Notes: generated from the sequence alone by a model not told the origin. Shown: positions 36,470 to 45,579, counted from the first letter of the stretch. The stretch is 64,000 nt of DNA from Bacteroidales bacterium (GCA_020052415.1 JAGVPB010000091.1:1-64000); one strand, 5' to 3'. A program made the numbers and translations.

Positions 36470-36571
36470 TGATAGATAAAATTTTCCCAAACAACCCATA
36501 TTCAAATTCTTTCGTCTGGATTTATATAAGCAGTTTTATAATTCATTCGTGTTAATCTAAAAATTATCATT

Positions 36572-38620
36572 ATGAAAAATTTACTTTTAATTGTTTCGGC
36601 ATTATTGGTTTCGACCCTTTTCGGTCAAAACAATCCCCCGGTGGCAGTAAACGATACCGTTTATGAACCGGTTAAAATTGGCGAATTTTTTACCGTAAAT
36701 GTAACTTCAAATGATTATGATCCGGATGGAGATAGCATTTCAGTAAAAATAGCCTGGGATAGTTACTCCTACACTGATTCCACCATTACTTATTTCTTTG
36801 ACTTTTCCCTTTTCGGTGGGTCATCGGGAATAATAGAAATTAATTATAAAATTGAGGATGAATCTGGTGCATCAGGGACAAGTTCTGTGGCAAAAGTCGT
36901 TTTTATGGACTTCATAAATAATGGATTTTCATTCCTTGATGTCAACAACATCAGCGCTCGTTTTAATGCTTACGGCAACCACTTTTGGGACATGATAGGA
37001 GGAGAAGGAGCGCAATATTTCTATCCGAAAGGTGGCGAACTCCATACGATTTTTAATTTTACACTATGGCTTGGTGGTATAGATGAAAATAATCAGTTAA
37101 GAGTTGCTGCTGAAAGGTATCAGCAAATTGGTGTGGATTACTGGACAGGACCACTTTCGTTTAATATAAACAATGCCTGGATAGATTCTACTGTGGTCGC
37201 TAATTGGTTTAAAATATGGAAACTAAGCAAGGAAGAAGTAGAATATCATGTTCTGCATTGGAACGACCCAGGATATGAACCCATTGAAAATATACTTAAC
37301 TGGCCGGCACATGGTGATCCGGAGATTGGTCAGAGTTTTTATCTTGCACCATTTATTGATACGAATAGTGATTCCATTTATGAACCTTTGCAGGGTGACT
37401 ATCCGCTTATCCGTGGTGATCAAACTCTATTTTTTATCTTCAACGATCAAAGGTTACATACAGAATCTGGAAGCCAACCCATCGGTATCGAGGTTCACGG
37501 CTTTGCATATGCTTTTAATGCACCTGAGTATCCACAATTGAATAATACTACATTTTTGAGCTATAAAATTTTCAATCGCTCACAGCATACGATCGCTGAT
37601 GCTTATACCGGTCTCTTTAGTGATCTTGATATAGGCTATTCTTGGGACGATTTTGTGGGATGTGATGTAACAAGGGGTGCATATTACTGCTATAACAGTG
37701 ATGATTTTGACGAAGATTTCATTATGAATTACGATACACTATTTGGCTATGGCGAATACCCTCCTGCACAAGGGATAGTTGTATTGGGAGGTCCATACAT
37801 GGACGCCGACAGTCAGGATAATCCTTTCGGTGGATGCGACGAAAGCATTAATGGAGTGGGTTTTGGCGATGGAGTCGTAGATAATGAAAGGCTTGGTATG
37901 AACAACTTCATCTATTTCAACAATACAGGTTCATATCAGGGCGATCCACAGTATGACTATCAGTATTACAATTATTTAAAAGGAATTTGGAAAGACAGCC
38001 TTGTCATGCAATATGGGGGTAACGGACATCCATCTTCAGGCGCTTATGGCCCTGCCGCACATTTTATGTTTCCGGGATTAAGTGATCCATGTTATTGGGG
38101 TACCGAAGGAATTCCACCCTATGGTCCGGTTGATTGGACAGAAGTGACAGCAGGAAATACACCGGATGACAGGCGAGGCTTATCCTCAATGGGACCCTTT
38201 ACACTTGAGCCGGGAGCATTTCATAAAATTGACATTGCTTTTGTTACGGCAAGAGGTGATAGTCTAATTAATTCAGTCGATTTGTTAATGTCATACATTG
38301 ATTCTGTTAAAACTTTTTATTATCAGGACCCGGATCATTTCGGATTTAATTATCTTGGGGAAAATGAAATCAGCCTGGAAAAAACAAAGGTAGAATTATT
38401 CCCCAATCCTGCTTCAACATTTATTACGATTAACTATTCACCAGCATCAAAATCTCCTTGTTGTACCTTTTATGACAACTTCGGGAAAGAAGTTTATTCC
38501 GAAATACTTTCAAATGCCAAACAGCATGTTATCCCGATAATTTCTTTGGTTAATGGATTGTACATAGTAAAAATAATTGATGGAGACTTAGCCCTTACTC
38601 AAAAGTTTATAAAAAGATAG
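36572..38620 (+). CDS. T9SS type A sorting-domain surface protein
   Basis: A 682-residue secreted protein with a clear signal peptide (MKNLLLIVSALLVSTLFG), a cadherin/Ig-like first domain (about 20-115; NNPPVAVNDTVYEP, SNDYDPDGDS), a long middle region rich in Asp, Gly and aromatic residues, and a C-terminal T9SS type A domain (LFPNPASTFITINY... ENGLYIVKI-type ending, here VNGLYIVKI... FIKR). The middle region is conserved in many Bacteroidota surface proteins but has no catalytic motif I can name. It is the last gene of the sigma-led run and is followed by an intrinsic terminator. Confidence 0.82.
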   Translation: MKNLLLIVSALLVSTLFGQNNPPVAVNDTVYEPVKIGEFFTVNVTSNDYDPDGDSISVKIAWDSYSYTDSTITYFFDFSLFGGSSGIIEINYKIEDESGASGTSSVAKVVFMDFINNGFSFLDVNNISARFNAYGNHFWDMIGGEGAQYFYPKGGELHTIFNFTLWLGGIDENNQLRVAAERYQQIGVDYWTGPLSFNINNAWIDSTVVANWFKIWKLSKEEVEYHVLHWNDPGYEPIENILNWPAHGDPEIGQSFYLAPFIDTNSDSIYEPLQGDYPLIRGDQTLFFIFNDQRLHTESGSQPIGIEVHGFAYAFNAPEYPQLNNTTFLSYKIFNRSQHTIADAYTGLFSDLDIGYSWDDFVGCDVTRGAYYCYNSDDFDEDFIMNYDTLFGYGEYPPAQGIVVLGGPYMDADSQDNPFGGCDESINGVGFGDGVVDNERLGMNNFIYFNNTGSYQGDPQYDYQYYNYLKGIWKDSLVMQYGGNGHPSSGAYGPAAHFMFPGLSDPCYWGTEGIPPYGPVDWTEVTAGNTPDDRRGLSSMGPFTLEPGAFHKIDIAFVTARGDSLINSVDLLMSYIDSVKTFYYQDPDHFGFNYLGENEISLEKTKVELFPNPASTFITINYSPASKSPCCTFYDNFGKEVYSEILSNAKQHVIPIISLVNGLYIVKIIDGDLALTQKFIKR

Positions 38621-38650
38621 ACCCTAAATAATAATACTCCTGATTCTTTT

Positions 38651-38682
38651 AAAGACCGGAAATGCAATCACCGGTCTTTTTT
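38651..38682 (+). terminator. Intrinsic terminator after the T9SS cargo gene
   Basis: AAAGACCGG (38651-38659) pairs with CCGGTCTTT (38671-38679) around an 11-nt loop and runs into a T-stretch. It closes the sigma-led gene run. Confidence 0.8.
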
Positions 38683-38765
38683 GTTTTTATCCCTCCATTG
38701 AATGTAAAAAAACTTAATTTCGTACAAGAAAAACAAACTCGTATCGAGTTAAAATTTAAATAACT

Positions 38766-39623
38766 ATGCTTGGCAAAGAATACACCTTTCAGCAAAAAAT
38801 CGAAGAGTTGAAGGAGCGTGAAAAGGAACTGAAATGCCTCTATAAGGTAGAGGAGGTTATCCATCAGAATTTACCATTGGAAGAATTTTTTATGCAAATT
38901 ATCAAACGGATACCGTCTGGATGGCAATACTCAGGAATATGCAGGATAAAAATATCTTTCGAAGGAAAAGAATTCAGAGAGAGCTATTGGGATGAAACAG
39001 AATGGGTACAATCATCTGATATTGTTATTGATGATAATATTTTGGGAAAGATTGAAGTGTTTTATACGGCCTTTAGAAAAATGGTTTCTGACAGCCAGTT
39101 CCTTCCCGAAGAACAAAAACTGCTCAATACAATTGCCAACAGGATCAGTACCTATATTTTCAATAAAAGACTCGAAAAATCAATTGAAATTCTCCGGAAA
39201 CAAAAAGACGAACCTGATGAAACAGATCATACGATACTCACAGCTTCCTATAACAGTCATTGGATATGGCGAAAGAAAATGGTGGATACCATTGCCGAAA
39301 AACTCGATCTTGACAGGTTTTGTGTTAAAGGTATTTACCTTATCGGAAGTACAAAAAACGCCGATGCCGGTCCTGCAAGCGATATTGACCTTTTAATCCA
39401 CGTCGGTGAGGAACCGGTTAAAATCAGTGAACTAAAAGCCTGGATTGAAGGCTGGAGCCTTTGTCTCTCCGAAATGAATTTTCTGAAAACCGGTTACAAA
39501 ACCAAAGGACTCATTGACCTTCATTTAGTGACAGATGATGATATTCGAAAAAAGACCAGTTTTGGAGTAATGATCGGCAATCATACCAATCCGGCCAAAC
39601 CAATTAAATTAAGGGACAATTAA
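38766..39623 (+). CDS. GAF domain plus nucleotidyltransferase protein
   Basis: A 285-residue protein. A coiled N-terminus (about 5-30) leads into a GAF-like domain (about 45-135; PSGWQYSGICRIKI, ILGKIEVFY, FLPEEQKLLNTIANRIS). A minimal nucleotidyltransferase domain follows (about 165-270), with the GS signature G194-S195, D206/D208 in SDIDLLIH and a third acid D251 in LIDLHLV. The catalytic triad of the Pol-beta superfamily is complete. A metallophosphoesterase gene follows two bases after its stop. The nucleotide transferred and the target are unknown; a sensor-controlled modifying enzyme is plausible. Confidence 0.75.
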   Translation: MLGKEYTFQQKIEELKEREKELKCLYKVEEVIHQNLPLEEFFMQIIKRIPSGWQYSGICRIKISFEGKEFRESYWDETEWVQSSDIVIDDNILGKIEVFYTAFRKMVSDSQFLPEEQKLLNTIANRISTYIFNKRLEKSIEILRKQKDEPDETDHTILTASYNSHWIWRKKMVDTIAEKLDLDRFCVKGIYLIGSTKNADAGPASDIDLLIHVGEEPVKISELKAWIEGWSLCLSEMNFLKTGYKTKGLIDLHLVTDDDIRKKTSFGVMIGNHTNPAKPIKLRDN

Positions 39624-39625
39624 TT

Positions 39626-40474
39626 ATGACCAACTGCTTTTTTGTAACGGACTTACACGGAAAACCCGACAGGTACAGAAAACTTTTTGAAGTGATGATA
39701 AACGAAAAGCCCGATGCGGTATTTTTTGGCGGTGAACTTCTTCCCCACAGGATGAAAATGGTGGAGGGCTTTGATGATTTTATCCTGGATTTTTTGTTTC
39801 CTAATCTAAGAAAAATAAAGGAGATTCTGAAGGAACAATCACCGGAATTATTTATTATTCTGGGAAATGATGATGCACGAAGCGAGGAAAATAAATTCAT
39901 CAATGAAAATACCCGTGGGCTTATCCGATATATCAGCCAGGCTAAAATAAATTGGAAAGGCTTTAACATTTATGGATACCCGTTTGTTCCACCTTCACCT
40001 TTTCAGTTAAAGGATTGGGAAAAATATGACGTTTCGCGCTACGTTGATCCGGGGTGCATTCCGCCAACCGAAGGATTCAGGACAACGGAAACAAAAGAAG
40101 ATATTGAATACGCTACAATACAAAAGGATTTATTGGAACTCGCAGGCGATGATGAACTTTCTAAAGCAATTTTCCTTTTCCATACGCCACCCTATCAAAC
40201 CGTTCTTGACAGAGCAGGACTTGATGGTAAAATGATTGATCATGTTCCGATGGACCTACATGTTGGCAGTATTGCCGTTAAGCGATTCATTGAAGAAAGG
40301 CAGCCATTGATCACGCTTCATGGCCACATTCATGAATCTACAAGGCTTACCGGCTTGTGGAAGGAAAAAGCCGGCAGAACTTTAATGGTTAACGGGGCCC
40401 ACGACGGTTTTGAACTCTGCATTGTAAAATTCGATCCGGAAAATCCGCATGAATGCATTCGGCAATTTTATTGA
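39626..40474 (+). CDS. Calcineurin-like metallophosphoesterase
   Basis: A 282-residue phosphoesterase. Metal and active-site motifs in order: D9 and H11 (VTDLHG), GGE at 35-37 where most families have GD, N81-D82 (GNDDAR), H186 (FHTPPY), and H232/H234/H236 (HGHIH). Substituting Glu for the bridging Asp is unusual but keeps a carboxylate. It begins two bases after the GAF-nucleotidyltransferase gene, so the two are co-translated, and its 3' end overlaps the convergent beta-lactamase gene by seven bases. The substrate is unknown. Confidence 0.85.
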   Translation: MTNCFFVTDLHGKPDRYRKLFEVMINEKPDAVFFGGELLPHRMKMVEGFDDFILDFLFPNLRKIKEILKEQSPELFIILGNDDARSEENKFINENTRGLIRYISQAKINWKGFNIYGYPFVPPSPFQLKDWEKYDVSRYVDPGCIPPTEGFRTTETKEDIEYATIQKDLLELAGDDELSKAIFLFHTPPYQTVLDRAGLDGKMIDHVPMDLHVGSIAVKRFIEERQPLITLHGHIHESTRLTGLWKEKAGRTLMVNGAHDGFELCIVKFDPENPHECIRQFY

Positions 40475-41406
40475 GAACCCTGATAGCCTTTTTTTTTGCC
40501 AGTAGTATAAAAGTCCCATGCAGCCCTTGAAATTTCTGCGATAATTTTTTCGCGGGCTTCATCATCTGCAGAAGAGTTTGAAACAAAAACAACGATCGTG
40601 AAATGATTGCCATCCGGAAGGGTTACAATTCCCACATCATTTGTTGCTGCGGCTATTCCGTTTTCATTTGTGCCGGAAGAACCCGTTTTATGGGCAACGA
40701 TCGTACCTTCAGGTAAAAGACCTTTTATCCTCATCGGGCCTGTTGATGTTTTAGCCATAAATTTCCATAGCAGGTTGGAGCTCTTTTCGGTAAGAGCATT
40801 TTTTTGCCAGAAAATTTTCAACAATTGCAACATTGCTGATGGCCTGCACCAATTAGTAAACTGGACATCCCAACTGCTGTGCATTTCTTCTTCTGTCGCT
40901 GCAATCATGATTTCCTTTACTCCAAGGTCATGGACATGTTTGTTGACATTTGTTGTTCCTTCAAGCAGACGAAATAAAATATCACAGCAGTTATTGTCAC
41001 TCTGTGAAACTGTAAAACTTAATAATTCTGAGACAGTCAGATCAATGTTACCTTCAGGATATTTATCTCTGACCGGACTCCAGGTATTCGGTAAGAGATC
41101 CTCTTTATTTATATGTATGTTTTGTTCAAGTGATAAATTGCCTTTATCAACCTCTGACAGGACGGCCATTGCCAGTGGAAACTTGTAAACACTTTGCATC
41201 GGATAATGATGATCATCATTAAAAATCAACGAATCGTCAGATTCCAGGTGAAGTAATGCCACACCAATTTCGCCATCCGCATTCTTTATTATATTTTCAA
41301 TTGTGATTCTGAGTGAATCATTTTGAGCCGGTAAGTTATTAAAGAAAATAAAAATCGCAGATACCAGCAGCGAAAAATACATGAGTAAGGGTGAATACTT
41401 TTTCAT
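40468..41406 (-). CDS. Class A beta-lactamase (subclass A2-like)
   Basis: A 312-residue exported serine beta-lactamase with an N-terminal signal peptide (about 1-28). Active-site motifs are S72-x-x-K75 (SVYK), S136-D-N, the omega-loop acid near E172 (TEEEMH) and K240-T-G (HKTGSSGT). The TEEEMH...NWCRPS segment and overall layout resemble the A2 group that includes the CfxA and PER lineages. It would hydrolyse beta-lactams in the periplasm. No insertion sequence or transposon flanks it, so it looks chromosomal and resident. Which drugs it acts on cannot be read here. Confidence 0.92.
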   Translation of the reverse strand: MKKYSPLLMYFSLLVSAIFIFFNNLPAQNDSLRITIENIIKNADGEIGVALLHLESDDSLIFNDDHHYPMQSVYKFPLAMAVLSEVDKGNLSLEQNIHINKEDLLPNTWSPVRDKYPEGNIDLTVSELLSFTVSQSDNNCCDILFRLLEGTTNVNKHVHDLGVKEIMIAATEEEMHSSWDVQFTNWCRPSAMLQLLKIFWQKNALTEKSSNLLWKFMAKTSTGPMRIKGLLPEGTIVAHKTGSSGTNENGIAAATNDVGIVTLPDGNHFTIVVFVSNSSADDEAREKIIAEISRAAWDFYTTGKKKGYQGSQ

Positions 41407-41431
41407 AACGCAAATCTACGTTTTACTATTA

Positions 41432-41457
41432 ACAAAAAACGGGGAGTTAACCCCGTT
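41432..41457 (-). terminator. Intrinsic terminator of the TPR-protein gene
   Basis: On the minus strand AACGGGG (41457-41451) pairs with CCCCGTT (41444-41438), followed by a T-rich run. It lies about 30 nt beyond the TPR gene stop and just upstream of the beta-lactamase start. Confidence 0.7.
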
Positions 41458-41485
41458 TCATATATCTTTATTAATTGTGCAGGAT

Positions 41486-42151
41486 TTACAATGATGCTGC
41501 TTTATCTTTCATTTCCAACAATTCATAAGCCTGTTTAAGAGCCTTTTTACAATTTTCATCCGTCGGAATCAGTTTATTGGCTTTTTCAAGCATCGGGAGT
41601 GATTTTGTAAATTCAGCTTTTACTTTTTCCATTTCAGCTTTATATTTTTCTGCATCTGTCTTGGCCAGCGGCGTGACATCAGCCTGCATCTTAGCTGCAT
41701 TATTGAAAATGTCTAATCCTGATTTGAGATAATACTGGAAAAGCAGTTCGTTGAATTTATCGGCATTTTCCTTACAATTGGTAATGCCGTAATTGCATAC
41801 CTTTTCCATTTCAATATTGTTATCCATTTTCTTTAAGGCATTGGCTTTATACAGCAATGCGGTGCAAGCTTTATAACCCAATTGAGCAGACCGGTCGAAA
41901 TAGGTAATGGATTTTTCATAACTTTCAATTTTAAGGGCGCAAACTCCGGCGTTAAAGTATAATGTAGTATCAATTTTACCTTCCGCCTCGTACATTTTTA
42001 TGGCTTGCTCAAAAGAAGCAAAGCCTTTTTGGAAATCTTTGGCTTTGTATGCCTCCGCTCCTTCAATTTTATAATCCTTGGCCGATTTTTCCTGGGCATA
42101 AATAAATGTTATACCGCTTAATAATACTATTGTAATGAATAATTTTTTCAT
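41486..42151 (-). CDS. Exported TPR-repeat protein
   Basis: A 221-residue protein with a signal peptide (MKKLFITIVLLSGITFIYA) and helical tetratricopeptide-like repeats from about 25 to the end (KDFQKGFASFEQAIKMYEA; TLYFNAGVCALKIESYEKSI; KSLPMLEKANKLIPTDENCK). TPR arrays mediate protein-protein contacts, here in the periplasm or on the envelope. No enzymatic motif is present. It is monocistronic with its own terminator. Confidence 0.8.
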   Translation of the reverse strand: MKKLFITIVLLSGITFIYAQEKSAKDYKIEGAEAYKAKDFQKGFASFEQAIKMYEAEGKIDTTLYFNAGVCALKIESYEKSITYFDRSAQLGYKACTALLYKANALKKMDNNIEMEKVCNYGITNCKENADKFNELLFQYYLKSGLDIFNNAAKMQADVTPLAKTDAEKYKAEMEKVKAEFTKSLPMLEKANKLIPTDENCKKALKQAYELLEMKDKAASL

Positions 42152-42382
42152 TTTATTTAATTGATTTATTTAAAAACTTAAAACGACACAAAATTAAAAA
42201 TAATATTCAACAGATGCTTTTCTCTTATTTTTGTAAAAAACATTATCACATTGAAACAGGTTAAACAAGCAGGACTTATCTTTTGTTTCATTTTTCTTGT
42301 TTTACATAATTTTTTCCCAAACTGATGAGGATTTAAAAAGGCTTTATAGGCAATAAAGGATCTATTCAAAAATATTGGATAC

Positions 42383-43084
42383 ATGCATCTGTTTTACAGC
42401 GAAAGCATTACCGGTAAGTCGCACATACTTCCTCAGGAGGAATCAAAACACTGTATCAGGGTACTGCGACTGAAAAAAGGGGACCTGGTTCATTTAACCG
42501 ATGGGAAAGGAAATTTATTCGAAACAAGGGTAATTAATGATAACGATAAGCATTGCAGCCTCGAGATAGTGAACGTTTTGCCTGAATTTGGAAAAAGGAA
42601 TTTCGCCCTGCATCTGGCAGTTGCTCCGACAAAGAATATCAGCAGGTTCGAATGGTTTCTTGAAAAAGCTGCTGAAATAGGGATTGATTCAATCAGTCCG
42701 TTAATTTGTGAGAATTCTGAAAGACGAACTGTTAATTTTGAAAGATTAAATAAAGTACTTATTGCAGCTATGAAGCAATCGTTAAAAGCCTATCTGCCCA
42801 GACTAACTAAACCTGTAGATTTCAAACAGTTTATTCGTACAGAAACTAATTTCGACAGGTATATTGCATATTGCAGCCAAAATTACCGGGATGAATTAAA
42901 AGCTATAGGTAAACCTGGCCATGAAACTTTGATTTTTATAGGCCCGGAGGGTGATTTCAGCCTCGCAGAAATAGATTTAGCCATCAGTTGTGGAGTTAAA
43001 CCAGTAAGTCTTGGCCCTTCGAGGTTAAGGACAGAAACAGCAGCAGTGGTTGCTTGTGTTACAATTAATTTGTTAAATCAATAA
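42383..43084 (+). CDS. rsmE: 16S rRNA m3U1498 methyltransferase
   Basis: A 233-residue SPOUT-class RNA methyltransferase. The N-terminal PUA-like domain (ESKHCIRVLRLKKGDLVHLTDGKG) is followed by the trefoil-knot domain with FEWFLEKAAEIGIDSISPL, AAMKQSLKAYLPRL, the IFIGPEGDFSLAEI SAM-binding loop and a final LGPSRLRTETAAV. Length and all signature blocks match the family. The DUF4159 gene follows about 75 nt downstream. Confidence 0.95.
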   Translation: MHLFYSESITGKSHILPQEESKHCIRVLRLKKGDLVHLTDGKGNLFETRVINDNDKHCSLEIVNVLPEFGKRNFALHLAVAPTKNISRFEWFLEKAAEIGIDSISPLICENSERRTVNFERLNKVLIAAMKQSLKAYLPRLTKPVDFKQFIRTETNFDRYIAYCSQNYRDELKAIGKPGHETLIFIGPEGDFSLAEIDLAISCGVKPVSLGPSRLRTETAAVVACVTINLLNQ

Positions 43085-43160
43085 TTTTATTATCCGGTAA
43101 AGGTTTATAGAATATGATTTACTGAATTTGTGGTATTGTATAATATTAATGTAAGGACTT

Positions 43161-43811
43161 ATGAAATTTATAATATATAGTATTTTGTTACTTTTTGAAT
43201 TGCAAGGCTTTTCGCAGAATTCGATACAGATTGCATTGCTTAAATATTCGGGCGGCGGGGATTGGTATGCGAACCCAACCTCACTTACTAACCTAATCAA
43301 ATTTTGTAATGAAAAACTTGGCACGGACCTGAATCCTGATCCTGCCACAATTGATGTTGGGAGTGCAGAGATATTTAATTATCCCTTTGTTCACATGACC
43401 GGTCATGGTAACGTTGTTTTTTCCAACGAGGATATTAAGAACCTGAGAGATTATCTGGTTGCCGGCGGATTTTTACATATTTCCGATAATTACGGCCTGG
43501 ATCAGTTTATCAGGAGGGAAATGAAGCGTATTTTTCCAGGGGAAGATTTTGTTGAACTACCTTTCAATCACCCTATTTACCATCAAAAATACAATTTTGA
43601 ACAGGGGCCACCCAAGATCCACGAACATGACGATAATCCTGCTCAGGGCTTTGGAATTTTTTATGAAGGCAGGCTGGTTTGTTATTATGATTATGAGTGT
43701 GATCTCGGCGACGGCTGGGAAGATCAGGCGGTTCATAAGGACTCAGAAGCTACCCGTACAAAGGCACTGAAAATGGGAGCGAATATCATTCAATACGTAT
43801 TCACACAATAA
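43161..43811 (+). CDS. DUF4159 family exported protein
   Basis: A 216-residue protein with a signal peptide ending near residue 19 (LLLFELQGFS). The DUF4159 pattern is clear: ALLKYSGGGDWYANPTSLTNLI, a FVHMTGHGNVVFSNED core, LRDYLVAGGFLHISDNYGLD, and RREMKRIFPGEDFVELPFNHPIYH. The fold resembles class I glutamine amidotransferase-like domains without its catalytic Cys. In other bacteria such domains sit with MoxR-type ATPase genes; none is present here. Function unknown. Confidence 0.85.
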   Translation: MKFIIYSILLLFELQGFSQNSIQIALLKYSGGGDWYANPTSLTNLIKFCNEKLGTDLNPDPATIDVGSAEIFNYPFVHMTGHGNVVFSNEDIKNLRDYLVAGGFLHISDNYGLDQFIRREMKRIFPGEDFVELPFNHPIYHQKYNFEQGPPKIHEHDDNPAQGFGIFYEGRLVCYYDYECDLGDGWEDQAVHKDSEATRTKALKMGANIIQYVFTQ

Positions 43812-43887
43812 AACTCTGCAATTTTTTGCGGGAAAACAGGAAATTTCCGAAAGAAGCCTCAATCAGGGTAAATGGATTCAATTTATG

Positions 43888-43962
43888 TGGGATGTACTGG
43901 ATTCGAACCAGTGACCCCCGCCCTGTCAAGGCGATGCTCTAAACCAGCTGAGCTAACATCCC
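43888..43962 (-). tRNA. tRNA-Val (anticodon GAC)
   Basis: On the minus strand the acceptor stem GGGATGT (43962-43956) pairs with ACATCCC (43895-43889), with discriminator A at 43888. The anticodon loop TTGACAG gives GAC, reading GUC/GUU. The T loop reads TTCGAATC. No CCA is encoded. Confidence 0.93.
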
Positions 43963-44007
43963 GATGCTGCGCAAAAATAATAAAGATTATAATTTTTGGT
44001 AAATTAT

Positions 44008-44038
44008 TTTGATTATATTTTATTACTTACTACTTTTG
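44008..44038 (+). promoter_or_regulatory. Promoter of rpsU
   Basis: TTTG (44008-44011), exactly 19 nt, then TACTTTTG (44031-44038): a textbook Bacteroidota -33/-7 promoter, 47 nt upstream of the rpsU ATG. Confidence 0.75.
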
Positions 44039-44084
44039 CGCCCCGATTCAAACATATATTATATTAATTAACAAAAGGAGTAAA

Positions 44085-44279
44085 ATGATCATAGTACCTG
44101 TTAAAGAAGGCGAAAGCATTGATAGAGCTTTAAAAAAATACAAACGCAAATTTGAAAAAACCGGAGTTGTAAAAGAACTTAGGGAAAGACAAAAATTCAC
44201 AAAACCTTCAATAATAAAGCGTGAAGAAAAATTAAAAGCGATTTATATCCAGCAATTAAGGCAGCAGGAAGAAGGTTAA
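44085..44279 (+). CDS. rpsU: 30S ribosomal protein S21
   Basis: A 64-residue small-subunit protein starting MIIVPVKEGESIDRALKKYK, with the usual basic helical C-terminal half. S21 sits near the anti-Shine-Dalgarno region of 16S rRNA and in Bacteroidota takes part in sequestering it. This gene has an unusually good Shine-Dalgarno-like AAAGGAG 5 bases before ATG (44074-44080), which fits the proposed autoregulation of rpsU by anti-SD availability in this phylum. Confidence 0.96.
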   Translation: MIIVPVKEGESIDRALKKYKRKFEKTGVVKELRERQKFTKPSIIKREEKLKAIYIQQLRQQEEG

Positions 44280-44320
44280 ATAATAAAGATATTTAAATTA
44301 GTTTTCAACAAAAAGAAATT

Positions 44321-44350
44321 TTTGTTTCATTATAAAGTTTATTACTTTTG
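44321..44350 (+). promoter_or_regulatory. Promoter of the Xer recombinase-hpf pair
   Basis: TTTG (44321-44324), 18 nt, TACTTTTG (44343-44350). It places transcription start near 44356, which excludes the TTG at 44348 as a start codon and supports the ATG at 44375. Confidence 0.7.
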
Positions 44351-44374
44351 AAACATAGATTTCTTTTTTTGTTT

Positions 44375-45262
44375 ATGTATATAGACAGGTTCATACAATT
44401 CCTCCGGTTCGAAAAAAGGTACTCCCACAACACAATAATAGCCTACGAAAAAGACCTGGCCCAATTTCAGTCATACCTTATAACTGAATACAATATTAAT
44501 AATATTGACCAGGTAAATTACCACATGATACGCTCATGGCTGGTCAGTTTATCCAATGAAAAAATCGGTAACCGTTCGATCAACCGGAAACTTTCAACAT
44601 TGAAAACTTATTATAAATTTTTAATTAGAGAAAATTTGATTTCTGAAAATCCCCTGTTTAAAATTCTCTCCCCAAAAACAAGTAAAAGATTACCGGAATT
44701 TGTGAGAGAAGAAAATATGAATCAGCTTTTGGATGATATAGATTTTGGTGATGGATTTCAGGGTATAAGAGATAAACTCATCATCGAAATGTTCTATTTT
44801 ACAGGGATGAGGTTATCGGAGCTTGTTAATTTAAAGGATGCGGATATTAATATATCAGGAAGGCAAATAAAAGTTCTTGGCAAAAGGAATAAAGAAAGAA
44901 TTATTCCCATAACCGACCTATTGGTGAACTCTGTTGAAGCATATCTTTCAGGCAGAAAAAATTTAGTAAATTTTAATGAACCAAATAACTATTTTTTCGT
45001 TACAGATAAAGGAAAAAGAATTTATAAAGAACTCGTGTACCGTTGTATAAATTCATATCTTGGAATGGTTTCAACCCTGAGAAAAAAAAGTCCTCATATC
45101 CTACGTCATACTTTTGCCACACATATGCTTAACAACGGAGCCGATCTCAATGCAATCAAGGAATTATTGGGTCACAGCAATTTGTCTGCTACCCAGGTTT
45201 ATACCCATAATACGATCGAAAAGCTCAAATCTATATATAAACTAGCCCATCCCAGGGCATAA
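44375..45262 (+). CDS. Tyrosine recombinase XerC/XerD family
   Basis: A 295-residue recombinase that resolves chromosome dimers at dif sites. The N-terminal SAM-like domain covers about 1-85. The catalytic domain shows Arg in YFTGMRLSELVNL, H-x-x-R in HILRHTFATHML, His in LLGHSNLSATQ and nucleophile Tyr in VYTHNTIEKLK. The start at the ATG 44375 (MYIDRFIQFLRFEK) fits the family and the promoter position. It is followed by hpf 17 nt downstream, an arrangement common in Bacteroidota next to tuf. XerC versus XerD cannot be settled here. Confidence 0.93.
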   Translation: MYIDRFIQFLRFEKRYSHNTIIAYEKDLAQFQSYLITEYNINNIDQVNYHMIRSWLVSLSNEKIGNRSINRKLSTLKTYYKFLIRENLISENPLFKILSPKTSKRLPEFVREENMNQLLDDIDFGDGFQGIRDKLIIEMFYFTGMRLSELVNLKDADINISGRQIKVLGKRNKERIIPITDLLVNSVEAYLSGRKNLVNFNEPNNYFFVTDKGKRIYKELVYRCINSYLGMVSTLRKKSPHILRHTFATHMLNNGADLNAIKELLGHSNLSATQVYTHNTIEKLKSIYKLAHPRA

Positions 45263-45279
45263 AATGAAAGGAGATAAAA

Positions 45280-45579
45280 ATGAAAGTAAACATCAATTCT
45301 GTTCATTTCAAGGCAGACAAGAAGCTTTTGGACTTTATAAGTGAAAAGGTTGAGAAATTATCCAGCATGTATGATGGGGTAATTGGAAGTGATGTAACCT
45401 TAAAAGTTGAAAACACGGATACTCCGGATAATAAAATAGCGGAGATTCGCTTACTGATCCGGGGAAATGATCTGTATGCAAAGAAACATTCGAAGACTTT
45501 TGAAGAAGCTACCGACACCGCAGTAGAGGCACTCAGGCATCAACTTACGAAGCGTAAAGACAAAATCCGGAAGCATTAA
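45280..45579 (+). CDS. hpf: Ribosome hibernation promoting factor (short)
   Basis: A 99-residue protein of the HPF/YfiA family that binds the 30S decoding region and helps form inactive ribosomes in slow growth. Family features are VHFKADKKLLDFISEKVEKL at the N-terminus, a central RLLIRGNDLYAKK strand pair, and a basic C-terminal helix (EALRHQLTKRKDKIRKH). The short form lacks the C-terminal dimerisation domain. A Shine-Dalgarno-like AAAGGAG lies at 45267-45273. It ends directly upstream of the terminator and tRNA promoter. Confidence 0.93.
   Translation: MKVNINSVHFKADKKLLDFISEKVEKLSSMYDGVIGSDVTLKVENTDTPDNKIAEIRLLIRGNDLYAKKHSKTFEEATDTAVEALRHQLTKRKDKIRKH

Noticed and set aside
44375-45262. 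Xer-type recombinase as the sign of a mobile island
   Set aside because: It sits between rpsU and hpf, a common housekeeping position, with no attachment-site duplication or cargo genes.
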